Part shown: in pieces, positions 9,069 through 20,745 of the stretch
Numbering within the stretch: the first letter of the stretch is position 1
Layout: each line of letters starts with the position of its first letter
Assembly (NCBI RefSeq): GCF_022846435.1
Contig: NZ_AP025627.1
Location: forward strand, 3,692,001 to 3,756,000
DNA from: Parageobacillus sp. KH3-4
Lineage (GTDB): Bacteria; Bacillota; Bacilli; Bacillales; Anoxybacillaceae
Reading direction: 5' to 3'
DNA: 64,000 nt
Program-made: the position numbers and the translations under genes
The notes under the pieces: model-generated
The model's database searches: none
Told to the model about the DNA's origin: nothing
What the model saw: only the letters and a program-made list of their open reading frames with translations

Positions 9069-9599
9069 GTGAAAATTTTTGCGACGCAAATGATCGGCTA
9101 TTTAAAAAAAATATCAGAAGAAGAAGAAATGGCATTCGAGGACGGAGCGCGTCTGCTTGCGCAGGCGATTGTCGGGGACGGCCGCGTTCTGCTTCACGGC
9201 TTTCACGAAATGGAAGCGGTCGTCATCGAAGCGCTTTACGGGCCGGATCCGCTGCCACGGGCAACCCGTTTAATGGAAAACGGCCGCCTGCGCAGCGACA
9301 TTGATGAAACAGACCGCGTTTTATTGGTTGCGCGGTTTTCACATGACAACGACGCCATCCGCCTTGCCGAACAATTAAAAGAACGAGGTCTGGAAATCGC
9401 CGCCATTTCCGCTGTCGTCAAAGACGAGCAGCCATCGCTCGTTGATATTGTCGATGTCCATATCGACAGCAAATTGCTAAAACCGATCATTCCAAAAGAT
9501 GACGGCAGCCGCATCGGCATGCCGACGGTGATTACTGCCTCGTTTGCCTATTATGGTCTTTTGCTTACCATTTATGATATTCTGGAAGAATACGAGTAA
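9069..9599 (+). CDS. ywjG: DUF2529 protein YwjG, sugar-isomerase-like fold
   Basis: Conserved Bacillaceae protein of unknown function, 176 residues, placed as in B. subtilis between spo0F and pyrG and read against both. The glycine-rich start of the core (GRVLLHGFHEMEAV) and the run RVLLVARFSHDNDAIRLAEQL are reminiscent of SIS domains, which bind phosphosugars. GTG start at 9069 after AAGGAGGAGG. No signal peptide or membrane segment. The identity is sure, the biochemical role is not known. Confidence 0.9.
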   Translation: MKIFATQMIGYLKKISEEEEMAFEDGARLLAQAIVGDGRVLLHGFHEMEAVVIEALYGPDPLPRATRLMENGRLRSDIDETDRVLLVARFSHDNDAIRLAEQLKERGLEIAAISAVVKDEQPSLVDIVDVHIDSKLLKPIIPKDDGSRIGMPTVITASFAYYGLLLTIYDILEEYE

Positions 9600-9600
9600 T

Positions 9601-9644
9601 AAAAAAAGGACTATCAACCGATGCGGAAGATAGTCCTTTTCTCG
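9601..9644. terminator. Bidirectional terminator between ywjG and pyrG
   Basis: AAAAGGACTATC (9604-9615) pairs with GATAGTCCTTTT (9629-9640). The A-rich and T-rich flanks let it end both converging transcripts. Confidence 0.85.
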
Positions 9645-9652
9645 TGTAAATG

Positions 9653-11356
<1,704 letters not shown>

Positions 11357-11360
11357 TCAA

Positions 11361-11402
11361 GAGCCCAGATAAGATTTTACATAGTTCTATTAATAAAGTC
11401 AA
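11361..11402 (-). promoter_or_regulatory. pyrG promoter and GGGC initiation site
   Basis: Minus-strand TTGACT (11397-11402), 17-base spacer, TAAAAT (11374-11379). Seven bases later the run GGGCTC (11361-11366) begins, the expected start for reiterative G addition. Confidence 0.85.
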
Positions 11403-11409
11403 GAGAATA

Positions 11410-11958
11410 TTATTCCTCTTCTTCCGGATCATCGATATCTAAATCTTCATCCAGTTCGTCATCCCCTAAGTCAAATTCATCGTCACCAAGAAGGTCTTCA
11501 TCAAACGCTTCATCGCCGAGGCCAAATTCGTCATCTTCAAGAAGTTCGTCTTCATCTGGATCCAGCACGTCTTCGTCGAATTCATCAAGATCATCATAAT
11601 CGATATCTTCATCATCCATGATTTCATCGTAGTCATCGTAATCATCAATCGCTTTTTTCTTCTTCTTCGGCTTGGTGATCGTTACCGTTTCATCTTCTGT
11701 TTGATCAAACGGATACCAAACGCGCAAGCCCCAAACATTTTCACCGACACAAATAAAACGGCCGTCAATATTTAAATCTGTATAATATTGAGCAAGACGT
11801 TTTTTGATCTCTTGCTCAGACAAACCGATCAGCGCAGCAACTTCGTTAACAAGTTGTTGAAACGATAACGCTTCCTTTTTCTCAGATAAAACGAGACTAG
11901 CGAGTTCGACAAACGACATTTCTCGCAATTCCTCTTGAGAGTATTGCTGCAAACTCAA
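11410..11958 (-). CDS. rpoE: DNA-directed RNA polymerase delta subunit
   Basis: Gram-positive RNA polymerase accessory subunit that promotes recycling and release from nucleic acid. The 182 residues split into a folded HARE-HTH domain (about 1-90, with VWGLRVWYPFD), a basic patch (KPKKKKK) and a long tail almost purely of Asp and Glu. The likely start is TTG at 11958, eight bases after GGGGAG, giving SLQQYSQEELREM after the initiator; in-frame ATGs further upstream lack sites. Next to pyrG as in B. subtilis. Confidence 0.95.
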   Translation of the reverse strand: MSLQQYSQEELREMSFVELASLVLSEKKEALSFQQLVNEVAALIGLSEQEIKKRLAQYYTDLNIDGRFICVGENVWGLRVWYPFDQTEDETVTITKPKKKKKAIDDYDDYDEIMDDEDIDYDDLDEFDEDVLDPDEDELLEDDEFGLGDEAFDEDLLGDDEFDLGDDELDEDLDIDDPEEEE

Positions 11959-12019
11959 ATTCGGCACTCCCCTTCTATGTAATAAACTGACAAATGAATG
12001 CGATGAATACATACCATTC

Positions 12020-12025
12020 ATTATA
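12020..12025 (-). promoter_or_regulatory. Probable -10 element of rpoE
   Basis: A perfect TATAAT on the minus strand within TTGTTTATAATGAATGG, about 60 bases upstream of the TTG start. No convincing -35 is seen. The rest of 11959-12156 holds no other feature. Confidence 0.45.
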
Positions 12026-12156
12026 AACAAATTCTTACTGTTTATGCTAGATCTTTACGGAAAAAAATGCGGATTTCCGTATAAAATGTTTCACCAACAA
12101 ACAAACATATTTAACAAAGGCAATACATATCATAACATAATCTTTATATGCCATGA

Positions 12157-12186
12157 AAAAAGGAAATCGGCAAGCGATTTCCTTTT
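12157..12186 (-). terminator. Terminator of the icmF operon
   Basis: AAAAGGAAATCG and CGATTTCCTTTT around a five-base loop, ending six bases before the icmF stop. It separates the acyl-CoA operon from rpoE. Confidence 0.85.
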
Positions 12187-12191
12187 CCACT

Positions 12192-15100
12192 CTACATATT
12201 GCGGCGATATTGGCCGCCAACTTCATAGAGGGCGCGCGTAATTTGTCCGAGGCTGGCGACTTTTACGGTTTCCATTAACTCTTCGAAAATATTGCCGCCG
12301 CTAATCGCCACTTGCTTAAGGCGCTCTAGCGCTTTGCCCGCTTTATCTTTGTTTCTCTCTTGGAATTCGCGCAAGTTTTGGATTTGCCATTCTTTTTCTT
12401 CATATGTCGCGCGCGCCAGCTGCATATTGTTCAGTTCTTCTTCGGACGGCGGATTCGGATTGAGAAACGTATTGACGCCGATGATCGGAAGTTCGCCGCT
12501 ATGTTTTTTCGTTTCATAATACAGCGATTCGTCTTGAATTTTCCCGCGCTGATATTGCATTTCCATCGCGCCGAGCACGCCGCCGCGGTCGTTGAGACGC
12601 TCAAATTCCTGCAATACTGCTTCTTCCACTAAATCGGTCAGCTCTTCAATAATGAAAGAACCTTGAAGCGGATTTTCGTTTTTCGCCAAACCGAATTCTT
12701 TCGTAATGATCAATTGAATCGCCATCGCGCGACGGACCGACTCTTCGGTCGGTGTAGTGATCGCTTCATCATAGGCGTTCGTGTGCAGCGAGTTGCAGTT
12801 ATCATAAATCGCCATTAGCGCCTGCAGCGTCGTGCGGATATCGTTAAAATCAATTTCTTGAGCGTGCAACGAACGGCCTGATGTTTGAATGTGATACTTT
12901 AATTTCTGGCTTCGCTCGCTTGCTCCGTATTTTTCGCGCATGACGACCGCCCAAATGCGCCGCGCCACGCGGCCGATGACCGAATACTCCGGATCCAAGC
13001 CGTTGCTGAAAAAGAACGAAAGGTTCGGTGCAAAATCATCAATTTTCATGCCGCGGCTTAAATAATATTCGACGTACGTAAAGCCGTTGGCGAGCGTAAA
13101 CGCCAATTGGGTAATCGGATTGGCTCCCGCTTCGGCGATATGGTAGCCCGAAATCGATACGGAATAATAGTTGCGCACTTTATGCTTAATAAAGTATTCT
13201 TGAATGTCACCCATCATTTTTAATGCAAATTCCGTGGAGAAGATGCACGTGTTTTGCCCTTGGTCTTCTTTTAAAATATCGGCCTGGACTGTGCCGCGCA
13301 CCGTCTGCAACGTATACGCTTTCACTTCTTCGTATTCTTCTTTCGTCAGCGGACGCCCCAGTTCTTTTTCCCGCTTCTCGACTTGCTGGTCGATCGCCGT
13401 GTTCATAAACATGGCTAAAATAATCGGCGCTGGACCGTTAATCGTCATCGATACCGATGTCAGTGGGTCACACAAATCAAAACCTTTATACAGCTTTTTC
13501 ATATCATCGAGCGTACAGACGCTGACGCCGCTTTCACCAATTTTGCCGAAAATGTCTGGACGGTAATCTGGGTCTTCACCGTAAAGTGTTACCGAGTCAA
13601 ACGCGGTGCTTAGACGCTTTGCTTTATCTTCTTTACACAAATAATGGAAGCGACGGTTCGTCCGTTCTGGCGTTCCTTCCCCGGCAAATTGCCGTTTTGG
13701 ATCTTCTCCTTGCCGTTTAAACGGGAACACACCTGCTGTATATGGGAATGAACCTGGAACATTTTCTTTATACACCCAGCGCAAAATTTCGCCGTAGTCT
13801 TTGAATTTTGGCAGCGCCACTTTCGGAATGTCCAATCCTGCTAAACTTTTTGTCGTTAAGTCCGTTACGATTTCTTTATCGCGAATTTTGGTGACGAATT
13901 GTTTTGCCGCATATTTTGCCTTCAAATCTTCCCATGAATCAAGAATTCGTTTTGATTCCGGCGTTAATTCATTTTCGTAATGTTGCTTGAGCGCCTCGAG
14001 CGCCGCAATCACTTTTTCGCTTTCGCCGCTCTCTTTTGCCGCTTCGATCGCTCCTTCCATTTGGAACAAACGGCGCGCAATCTCTGATTGCCGCTCGGCA
14101 CGTTTATGATAGCTGCGGACCGTTTTGGCGATTTCGCGCAAATAGTGGCGGCGTCCGTTCGGGATAATGACATTATGTTTTTCGACATGCGAGACCGTTT
14201 TTAAGCTCGTTTTCCAATTGGTTCCTGCTTTTTTGTTGATAAGATCTACCAACGCGACGAATAGCGTATTTGTCCCCGGATCGTTAAATTGGCTTGCAAT
14301 CGTGCCATATACCGGCATTTCCGAAAGGTCTTTATCAAACAATTGATGGCTGCGCTGATATTGTTTTTGCACTTGGCGTTTCGCGTCCTCAGAACCGCTT
14401 CGTTCAAATTTGTTGATGACGACCAAATCTGCATAATCAATCATATCGATTTTCTCAAGCTGCGTCGGCGCCCCGAATTCACTTGTCATCACATACATTG
14501 AAATATCGCATATTTCGGCAATCGCCGCATCGCCTTGGCCGATCCCGCTTGTTTCGACGATAATTAAATCAAAGCCCGCCGCTTTGACGACCGAAATCGC
14601 ATCTTTAATCGCAAGCGACAATTCGGAACGGGAATTTCGCGTCGCCAAGCTGCGCATATAGACGCGCGGCGTGTTGATCGCGTTCATGCGAATGCGGTCT
14701 CCTAAAAGCGCGCCGCCTGTTTTTTGTTTCGTCGGGTCCACCGATAAAATCGCGATCTTAATATCTGGAATTTCGTTTAAGAAACGGCGCACTAACTCAT
14801 CAGTCAGCGAGCTTTTTCCGGCCCCGCCCGTGCCGGTAATTCCGACAACCGGCGTCGGTTTTGTCAGCGCTTTTACTTTTTCAAGCACTTCCTCCATCGC
14901 CGCAGCCGCTTCATGAGAGATATCGACGCGGTTTTCGCATAGCGTGATCAAGCGGGCGATCGCCTGAACATCCCCTTTTGGCAGCCGCTCCAATTCATCG
15001 GTAATTTCCGTTACGGTCGGAAAGTCGCACTGTTCGAGCATGACGTTAATCATGCCTTGCAGGCCGAGCTTGCGGCCGTCTTCCGGCGAAAAGATGCGGG

Positions 15101-15449
15101 CGATGCCGTATTCGTGCAGCTCTTTTATTTCTCTCGGAATAATGACGCCGCCTCCGCCGCCGTAAATGCGGATATGGGAGGCGCCGCGCTCTTGAAGCAG
15201 ATCGTACATATATTTAAAAAATTCCATATGCCCGCCTTGATAGGAAGATACAGCAATGCCCTGCACATCTTCTTGAATGGCGGCATTGACAATTTCATCG
15301 ACAGAACGGTTGTGCCCTAGATGAATCACTTCTGCGCCGCTTGCCTGCAAAATGCGGCGCATGATGTTGATCGACGCGTCATGGCCGTCAAACAAGCTTG
15401 ACGCTGTCACAAACCGCACGTGATGTTTCGGACGGTAAATGTGCGCCAT
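12192..15449 (-). CDS. icmF: Fused isobutyryl-CoA mutase with built-in G-protein chaperone (IcmF)
   Basis: Coenzyme B12-dependent mutase interconverting isobutyryl-CoA and n-butyryl-CoA. The 1,085 residues contain, in order, a B12-binding domain with the base-off DGHD motif (about 22-25), a MeaB-like GTPase domain with P-loop GTGGAGKSS near 205, and the large substrate-binding barrel ([18 protein letters not shown]). This domain order is diagnostic of IcmF and differs from methylmalonyl-CoA mutase. It is the last gene after tetR, 16 bases apart, and provides a route for valine-derived or branched acyl groups into beta-oxidation. Some IcmF enzymes also take pivalyl-CoA or isovaleryl-CoA. Confidence 0.95.
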   Translation of the reverse strand: MAHIYRPKHHVRFVTASSLFDGHDASINIMRRILQASGAEVIHLGHNRSVDEIVNAAIQEDVQGIAVSSYQGGHMEFFKYMYDLLQERGASHIRIYGGGGGVIIPREIKELHEYGIARIFSPEDGRKLGLQGMINVMLEQCDFPTVTEITDELERLPKGDVQAIARLITLCENRVDISHEAAAAMEEVLEKVKALTKPTPVVGITGTGGAGKSSLTDELVRRFLNEIPDIKIAILSVDPTKQKTGGALLGDRIRMNAINTPRVYMRSLATRNSRSELSLAIKDAISVVKAAGFDLIIVETSGIGQGDAAIAEICDISMYVMTSEFGAPTQLEKIDMIDYADLVVINKFERSGSEDAKRQVQKQYQRSHQLFDKDLSEMPVYGTIASQFNDPGTNTLFVALVDLINKKAGTNWKTSLKTVSHVEKHNVIIPNGRRHYLREIAKTVRSYHKRAERQSEIARRLFQMEGAIEAAKESGESEKVIAALEALKQHYENELTPESKRILDSWEDLKAKYAAKQFVTKIRDKEIVTDLTTKSLAGLDIPKVALPKFKDYGEILRWVYKENVPGSFPYTAGVFPFKRQGEDPKRQFAGEGTPERTNRRFHYLCKEDKAKRLSTAFDSVTLYGEDPDYRPDIFGKIGESGVSVCTLDDMKKLYKGFDLCDPLTSVSMTINGPAPIILAMFMNTAIDQQVEKREKELGRPLTKEEYEEVKAYTLQTVRGTVQADILKEDQGQNTCIFSTEFALKMMGDIQEYFIKHKVRNYYSVSISGYHIAEAGANPITQLAFTLANGFTYVEYYLSRGMKIDDFAPNLSFFFSNGLDPEYSVIGRVARRIWAVVMREKYGASERSQKLKYHIQTSGRSLHAQEIDFNDIRTTLQALMAIYDNCNSLHTNAYDEAITTPTEESVRRAMAIQLIITKEFGLAKNENPLQGSFIIEELTDLVEEAVLQEFERLNDRGGVLGAMEMQYQRGKIQDESLYYETKKHSGELPIIGVNTFLNPNPPSEEELNNMQLARATYEEKEWQIQNLREFQERNKDKAGKALERLKQVAISGGNIFEELMETVKVASLGQITRALYEVGGQYRRNM

Positions 15450-15465
15450 TTTTTCTCCCCCTTTG

Positions 15466-16098
15466 TCATGATGATTGTTTCTTCATGATCCCCTTTAGCA
15501 ACAATTCCGTCTGCAATTCAATATATTCATCAAGCGTATATAGTTTTTTCAGCGCCCAGCGGCGGAACGCCCACATTTGTCCCAGCACGAAAATGTCATG
15601 GGCAAACAGCTTGATTTCTTCTTCCGTCAGCTGAAATACGCCGTTATTGACACATGTCTGCAAAATGTTTTCAAACATGCCAACCATTTGGATTTCCTTG
15701 TTGAGCACGTATGGCAGCGATTCTTTGCTGAGCGATTTCACTTCTTGGTACATGACGAGCACTTCATCTTGCAAATCGTCGATGACTTTAAAATAGCGGG
15801 CGATCGCTAACTTAAAGCTTTCGATCGTGCCGTGGTGGGTGCCGATATCTTTTTCCATCCGTTCGCGCACTTCATCATAAATGCGGTCGCAAACGAGATA
15901 GAGAATGTCTTCTTTTTTGCGGATGTATTCATACAGCGTCCCGATGCTGAATCCGGAAGCTTTCGCGATTTCCCTTGTCGTCGTCTGGTGGAATCCTTTT
16001 TGTTTGAAAAGGGAAATCGCTCCTTTAATCATTTGGTTGCGTCGTTTTTTGACAAGCTTTTCGTCTTTGACGGATGCAATCACTTCCCGTTTTTTCAC
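15466..16098 (-). CDS. TetR-family acyl-CoA-type transcriptional regulator
   Basis: A 210-residue regulator: basic start, a TetR helix-turn-helix ([27 protein letters not shown], about 38-64) and an all-helical ligand domain. Length and tail resemble FadR/YsiA-type repressors that sense acyl-CoA. The start is GTG at 16098 after AGGTGAT; upstream in-frame sequence lacks a site. It sits between acdA and icmF in the same direction, so it probably controls this operon and may bind the operators near 20645 and 22957. Ligand and target are inferred. Confidence 0.88.
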   Translation of the reverse strand: MKKREVIASVKDEKLVKKRRNQMIKGAISLFKQKGFHQTTTREIAKASGFSIGTLYEYIRKKEDILYLVCDRIYDEVRERMEKDIGTHHGTIESFKLAIARYFKVIDDLQDEVLVMYQEVKSLSKESLPYVLNKEIQMVGMFENILQTCVNNGVFQLTEEEIKLFAHDIFVLGQMWAFRRWALKKLYTLDEYIELQTELLLKGIMKKQSS

Positions 16099-16126
16099 AT
16101 GAATCACCTGCAATGTCCTGGAATGC

Positions 16127-17266
16127 CTATTTTGTAAGCATCCGCGAAATAACAAGCCGCTGAATTTCTTGCGTCCCTTCGTAAATTTGCGTAATTTTCG
16201 CGTCGCGCATAAACCGTTCGACCGGATAATCTTTTGTATAGCCGTTGCCACCAAAAATTTGCACGGCATCGACCGTTACTTTCATCGCCGTATCGCCAGC
16301 AAACAGCTTTGCCATTGCCGACGCTTTGCCGTACGGCAGGCCGTTCGTTTCGAGCCATGCCGCCTGATACGTCAGCAGGCGCGCTGCTTCAATCGCCGTC
16401 GCCATGTCAGCCAATTTAAAGGCCACGCCTTGCTGTTCGGCGATCGGCTTGCCGAATTGCACCCGCTGTTTCGCATATTCAATCGCTGCGTCCAGCGCTC
16501 CTTGCGCGATGCCGACCGCTTGCGCCGCAATTCCGTTTCGACCGCCGTCGAGCGTCATCATCGCGATTTTAAATCCTTCCCCTTCTTGCCCTAGCAAGTT
16601 TTCTTTCGGAATGCGGCAATCTTCAAAAATTAATTCTGTTGTCGGCGAGGAACGAATGCCGAGTTTTTTCTCTTTCTTTCCGATCGAAAATCCCGGCGTG
16701 CCTTTTTCGACGATAAACGCGCTGATGCCTTTATGACGCTTTTCTGGATCAGTTACGGCAAAGACAACATAAATTTCCGCTTCGCCACCGTTGGTAATCC
16801 ATACCTTCGAACCGTTTAGCACATAGTAGTCCCCGTCGCGCACCGCCCTCGTTTTCATCGAGGCGACGTCCGAACCGGCGCCGGGCTCGGAAAGACCATA
16901 CGCGCCAAGTTTTTCTCCCGTCGCAAGAGCGCGCAAATATTTTTGCTTTTGTTCTTCCGTGCCAAATTTGTAGATCGGCCAGCTTGCAAGCGAAATGTGC
17001 GCGGAAAGCGTCACCCCGGTAGATGCGCATACTTTCGATAGCTCCTCTACGGCGATGACATACGCCAAATAATCGCTGCCGATGCCGCCGTACTCTTCCG
17101 GCCACGGAATTCCAGTAAGACCCAGCTCAGCCATTTTATTAAAAATTTCGCGGTCGAACCTTTCTTCTTCATCCCGTTCGGCTGCAGTCGGCGCCACTTC
17201 GTTTTCGGCAAACTCGCGCACCATTTTTCGTATCATTTCGTGTTCTTCGCTTAATTGAAAGTTCAT
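16127..17266 (-). CDS. acdA: Acyl-CoA dehydrogenase AcdA
   Basis: FAD enzyme introducing the 2,3-double bond in acyl-CoA. The 379 residues follow B. subtilis AcdA closely ([14 protein letters not shown], [27 protein letters not shown]), with the catalytic Glu in [10 protein letters not shown] near the C-terminus. The ATG at 17266 is preceded by GGGGGATAGGGA; five more codons are open upstream. In B. subtilis acdA lies directly by rpoE; here icmF and tetR are inserted between. Substrate length is not visible from sequence. Confidence 0.93.
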   Translation of the reverse strand: MNFQLSEEHEMIRKMVREFAENEVAPTAAERDEEERFDREIFNKMAELGLTGIPWPEEYGGIGSDYLAYVIAVEELSKVCASTGVTLSAHISLASWPIYKFGTEEQKQKYLRALATGEKLGAYGLSEPGAGSDVASMKTRAVRDGDYYVLNGSKVWITNGGEAEIYVVFAVTDPEKRHKGISAFIVEKGTPGFSIGKKEKKLGIRSSPTTELIFEDCRIPKENLLGQEGEGFKIAMMTLDGGRNGIAAQAVGIAQGALDAAIEYAKQRVQFGKPIAEQQGVAFKLADMATAIEAARLLTYQAAWLETNGLPYGKASAMAKLFAGDTAMKVTVDAVQIFGGNGYTKDYPVERFMRDAKITQIYEGTQEIQRLVISRMLTK

Positions 17267-17281
17267 GTCCCTATCCCCCAT

Positions 17282-18421
17282 TTATTGATATAAATATTTG
17301 CTAATGACTAGGCGTTGAATTTCGCTTGTTCCCTCGTAAATTTCACACACTTTCGCATCGCGGAACAACCGCTCTACCGGATAGTCCTTCGTATAGCCGT
17401 TGCCGCCGAAAATTTGCACCGCTTCAATCGCATTTTCCATCGCCGTTCTCGAAGCGAACAACTTCGCCATCGACGCTTCTTTTCCGCATGGCAGGCCTTG
17501 CGCCTGCAAAAACGCCGCGCGATAGACAAGCAGTTTCGCCGCTTCGACCGCTGTCGCCATATCGGCAAGCTTAAAGGCGACTCCTTGCTGTTCGGCGATC
17601 GGCTTGCCGAACTGGATGCGTTCTTTCGCGTAAGCGGTCGCATGTTCCAACGCCGCTTCAGCAATACCTAACGATTGCGCGGCGATGCCGATGCGTCCGC
17701 TATCGAGGTTGGCCATCGCGATTTTAAACCCTTTCCCTTCTTCGCCAAGCAAGTTTTCCGCCGGCACTTTCGCGTCTTCGAACATGATTTGCACGGTCCG
17801 CGACCCGTGCAGCCCCATTTTTTTCTCATCTTTGCCGATGATCAACCCCGGTGTGCCTTTTTCGACGATAAACGCGGAAATGCCGCGGCTGCCTTTTTCA
17901 TTTGGGTCGGTGCGGGCAAAGACGATGTACGTATCCGCCTCGCCGCCGTTGGTGATAAATATTTTCGAACCGTTTAAAATGTAGCAATCGCCTTGGCGGA
18001 CCGCCTTCGTTTTTAAACTTTTCGCATCCGACCCAGCGCCCGGTTCGGTAAGGCAAAATGCCCCCAAATACTCGCCGCTGGCTAATTTCGGGACGTATTT
18101 TTTCTTTTGTTCTTCCGTGCCAAAGTACAAAATTGGGTTCGTACCAACCGACGTATGCACCGATAAAATAACGCCGACCGTCGCGCTCACTTTCGAAATT
18201 TCATGGATGGCGATAATGTAGGAGATAAAGTCCATTCCCGCACCGCCGTACTCCTCCGGAACGGTTATGCCCATCAGCCCGAGCTCGGCCATTTTTCTTA
18301 AAATCGAACGGGGAAATTCACCTCGTTCCATGCGTTCGACAAACGGGGCGATTTCTGTTCGCGCAAACTCGCGCACCATGTCCCGCATCATTTCTTGCTC
18401 TTCAGTAAAGTGTAAATTCAT
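17282..18421 (-). CDS. mmgC: Second acyl-CoA dehydrogenase, MmgC/short-chain type
   Basis: A 379-residue paralogue of the next gene, same fold and length, with catalytic Glu in [10 protein letters not shown]. The motif [16 protein letters not shown] and the [15 protein letters not shown] segment are typical of butyryl/short-chain acyl-CoA dehydrogenases. The ATG at 18421 follows AAGAAGGTGG; the 33 upstream open codons overlap the hydroxyacyl-CoA dehydrogenase end and are rejected. Electrons should go to electron-transfer flavoprotein and then FadF. Tandem dehydrogenases suggest separate straight and branched substrates. Confidence 0.9.
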   Translation of the reverse strand: MNLHFTEEQEMMRDMVREFARTEIAPFVERMERGEFPRSILRKMAELGLMGITVPEEYGGAGMDFISYIIAIHEISKVSATVGVILSVHTSVGTNPILYFGTEEQKKKYVPKLASGEYLGAFCLTEPGAGSDAKSLKTKAVRQGDCYILNGSKIFITNGGEADTYIVFARTDPNEKGSRGISAFIVEKGTPGLIIGKDEKKMGLHGSRTVQIMFEDAKVPAENLLGEEGKGFKIAMANLDSGRIGIAAQSLGIAEAALEHATAYAKERIQFGKPIAEQQGVAFKLADMATAVEAAKLLVYRAAFLQAQGLPCGKEASMAKLFASRTAMENAIEAVQIFGGNGYTKDYPVERLFRDAKVCEIYEGTSEIQRLVISKYLYQ

Positions 18422-18441
18422 GCATGCCACCTTCTTTGCGC

Positions 18442-19296
18442 TTACTCGTACGTGTAAAAACCTCTTCCTGTTTTGCGGCCGAGCCATCCCGCTTTCACAT
18501 ATTTCCGCAACAATGGGCATGGGCGGTATTTATCGTCGCCAAATCCTTCATGGAGCGTTTCCATAATGTACAGGCACGTATCCAATCCGATAAAGTCAGC
18601 TAAAGTCAGCGGCCCCATCGGATGGTTCATGCCGAGCTTCATTACTTCGTCGATCGCTTCTTTCGTCGCCACCCCTTCATACAACGCGTAAATCGCTTCG
18701 TTGATCATCGGCATCAAGACGCGGTTGGAGATAAAGCCTGGAAAGTCATTGACTTCAACAGGAACTTTGTTTAACTTGCGAGCGATGGCTTCAACCGTTT
18801 CATATACTTCGTCGGCGGTCGCCAGCCCGCGGATAATTTCAATGAGCTTCATGACCGGAACCGGATTCATAAAGTGCATCCCGATCACTTTTTCCGGCCG
18901 TTTCGTCGCCGCTGCGATTTCCGTAATTGGCAGCGAAGACGTGTTCGTCGCCAAAATCGTGTGCGGCGGAGCGATTTGATCGAGTTCAGCAAACAATTTT
19001 GCTTTCACATCCATGTTTTCGACAACCGCTTCAATCACTAAATCGGCTTTCGCAGCGTTTCGCAAATTGGTCGAAGGAATGAGGCGCGACAACGCTGCCG
19101 CCTTTTCCGCATCGGTCATTTTTCCTTTTTCTACTTGACGGGATAATAATCTTTCGATATTAGCAAGCCCTTTATCGATTTGCGCTTGGCTGATATCATG
19201 CAGGAAAACGTCATATCCCGCCATCGCGCATACTTGGGCGATGCCGGACCCCATCTGTCCAGCACCGACGACCATGATTGTCCTAACGTCCATCAT
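18442..19296 (-). CDS. mmgB: 3-hydroxybutyryl-CoA dehydrogenase
   Basis: NAD(P)-dependent oxidation of 3-hydroxyacyl-CoA to 3-ketoacyl-CoA. The 284-residue protein (283 if the second ATG is used) begins with a Rossmann fold ([13 protein letters not shown]), continues with [14 protein letters not shown] and [17 protein letters not shown], which carries the catalytic His, and ends in the helical dimer domain ([18 protein letters not shown]). It is preceded by the thiolase with a 100-base gap containing a small hairpin. Short-chain specificity is inferred from length. Confidence 0.94.
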   Translation of the reverse strand: MMDVRTIMVVGAGQMGSGIAQVCAMAGYDVFLHDISQAQIDKGLANIERLLSRQVEKGKMTDAEKAAALSRLIPSTNLRNAAKADLVIEAVVENMDVKAKLFAELDQIAPPHTILATNTSSLPITEIAAATKRPEKVIGMHFMNPVPVMKLIEIIRGLATADEVYETVEAIARKLNKVPVEVNDFPGFISNRVLMPMINEAIYALYEGVATKEAIDEVMKLGMNHPMGPLTLADFIGLDTCLYIMETLHEGFGDDKYRPCPLLRKYVKAGWLGRKTGRGFYTYE

Positions 19297-19369
19297 TCCA
19301 CATCCCCTATCTTTGATTCCTTATGAAGTTTTGCCACTAAATCATAACGTGAAGAAAAGCAAACGACTG

Positions 19370-19385
19370 CTTATGTTTGCATAAG
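19370..19385 (-). other. Small hairpin in the thiolase-mmgB gap
   Basis: CTTATG-TTTG-CATAAG with flanking GACT/GTC that nearly extends the stem. On the minus strand it is followed by CAGTCGTTTGCTTTTC. It could lower read-through or stabilise the upstream message; it is not a strong terminator. Confidence 0.3.
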
Positions 19386-19396
19386 TCAAAACAAAA

Positions 19397-20581
19397 TTAT
19401 GAATCTACCTGCACCATAACGGCATCACCTTGGCCGCCGCCGCTGCAGATCGCCGCAATCCCGATGCCGCCGCCGCGGCGCTTTAATTCGTGAATTAACG
19501 TAATGATAATACGTGCGCCGCTCGCGCCGATCGGATGACCTAGCGCGACTGCGCCGCCATTGACGTTCACTTTTTCTGGATCGATGCCGGCGATTTTAAT
19601 GCTGGCGAGCGCGACGGCAGCAAACGCTTCGTTAATTTCAAATAAATCAATGTCATCAGCTGTTTTCCCCGTTTTGCGAAGCAGCTCGTTGATCACAAAC
19701 CCCGGCGTTTTTGGAAAGTCTTTTGCTGCAACAGCAATCGATGTATGGGCTAAAATCGTCGCGAGCGGTTTTCTTCCTTCGTGCGCCGCTCTTTCTTCGC
19801 TCATCAACACAAGCGCGGCGGCGCCATCATTGACCCCTGGCGCGTTTCCCGCTGTTATCGTCCCTTCTGGGTCAAATACTGGAGGAAGCTTTGCCAGCTT
19901 TTCGAGAGACGTATCTTTCCTCGGCGCTTCGTCATGCTCGACCAACAGCGGCGCCCCCTTGTGCTGCGGAACCTCCACCGGTACGATTTCCTCCGCCAAT
20001 AATCCAGCTTCCATCGCGGCAATCGCCCGCTGATGGCTGCGGTACGCCCACTCATCTTGCTCTTCGCGAGAAATCCCTAATTCTTTCGCCGTTTCGCCGC
20101 CGTACACCCCCATATGAACTCCGGTAAAACTGCATGTTAAACCATCATATACCATTAAATCTTTTACGGCAGAATCGCCCATTCGCAATCCCCAACGTGC
20201 ATTTGGCAAAATATATGGCGCATTGCTCATCGATTCCATTCCGCCCGCAACGATGACTTCGGCATCTCCTAGGCGGATCATTTGATCGCCAAGGGTGACG
20301 CTCCGCATTCCCGAAGCGCACACTTTATTAATTGTTTCTGTCCGCACTTCCCACGGAATGCCAGCATAGCGCATCGCTTGGCGGGATGGAAGCTGGCCTT
20401 GCCCTCCTTGCAACACCGTTCCTAAAATGACTTGATCGACCTGTTCGCCGCTAACTCCGGCGCGATGAAGCGCTTCTTTCACAGCGATGCCGCCGAGCTG
20501 TGCCGCCGTAAGCTGCTTTAATGCACCGCCGAATTTTCCAAACGGCGTGCGAACCCCGCTTAAAATAACCGTTTTTCCCAT
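19397..20581 (-). CDS. mmgA: Acetyl-CoA acetyltransferase (thiolase)
   Basis: Thiolytic cleavage or formation of acetoacetyl-CoA. The 394 residues have nucleophile C88 ([10 protein letters not shown]), the [10 protein letters not shown] histidine motif and the C-terminal CSGGGQGDA cysteine. It starts after GGGGAGAGG. It heads the mmgA-mmgB-mmgC-acdA-tetR-icmF run, resembling the first genes of the B. subtilis mmg operon but without the methylcitrate genes. A FadR-like operator and a cre-like site lie in the 160 bases upstream. Confidence 0.94.
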   Translation of the reverse strand: MGKTVILSGVRTPFGKFGGALKQLTAAQLGGIAVKEALHRAGVSGEQVDQVILGTVLQGGQGQLPSRQAMRYAGIPWEVRTETINKVCASGMRSVTLGDQMIRLGDAEVIVAGGMESMSNAPYILPNARWGLRMGDSAVKDLMVYDGLTCSFTGVHMGVYGGETAKELGISREEQDEWAYRSHQRAIAAMEAGLLAEEIVPVEVPQHKGAPLLVEHDEAPRKDTSLEKLAKLPPVFDPEGTITAGNAPGVNDGAAALVLMSEERAAHEGRKPLATILAHTSIAVAAKDFPKTPGFVINELLRKTGKTADDIDLFEINEAFAAVALASIKIAGIDPEKVNVNGGAVALGHPIGASGARIIITLIHELKRRGGGIGIAAICSGGGQGDAVMVQVDS

Positions 20582-20615
20582 AAACCTCTCCCCTTTGTTT
20601 TACCCTATTTGCAAA

Positions 20616-20653
20616 AGAAAGCGATTACAAAACGAAGACTGAACGCTCGCTCA
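20616..20653 (-). promoter_or_regulatory. Candidate operator, promoter and cre upstream of the thiolase
   Basis: Plus-strand GACTGAACGCTCGCTCA (20637-20653) matches the fadF operator at 13 of 17 positions by eye. Its minus strand contains TTGAGC, which could serve as -35 with TTGTAA 18 bases on. AGAAAGCGATTACA (20616-20629) fits the cre pattern TGWNANCGNTNNCA with one mismatch. Joint acyl-CoA and catabolite control is inferred. Confidence 0.4.
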
Positions 20654-20745
20654 ATGCGATGGTGAAAGGAAGGTGCACAAATAAAAGCACACCTCCTCTA
20701 TCTATTATAATAATATTTCAAAAAATTAGAATTGTATATTATTTT

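Noticed and set aside
12192-15449. Methylmalonyl-CoA mutase as the identity of this gene
   Set aside because: The order B12 domain, G domain, mutase domain in a single chain is that of IcmF, not of MutA/MutB.
19560-20033. 157-codon plus-strand frame opposite the thiolase
   Set aside because: Antisense shadow of a well-supported gene with no ribosome site.
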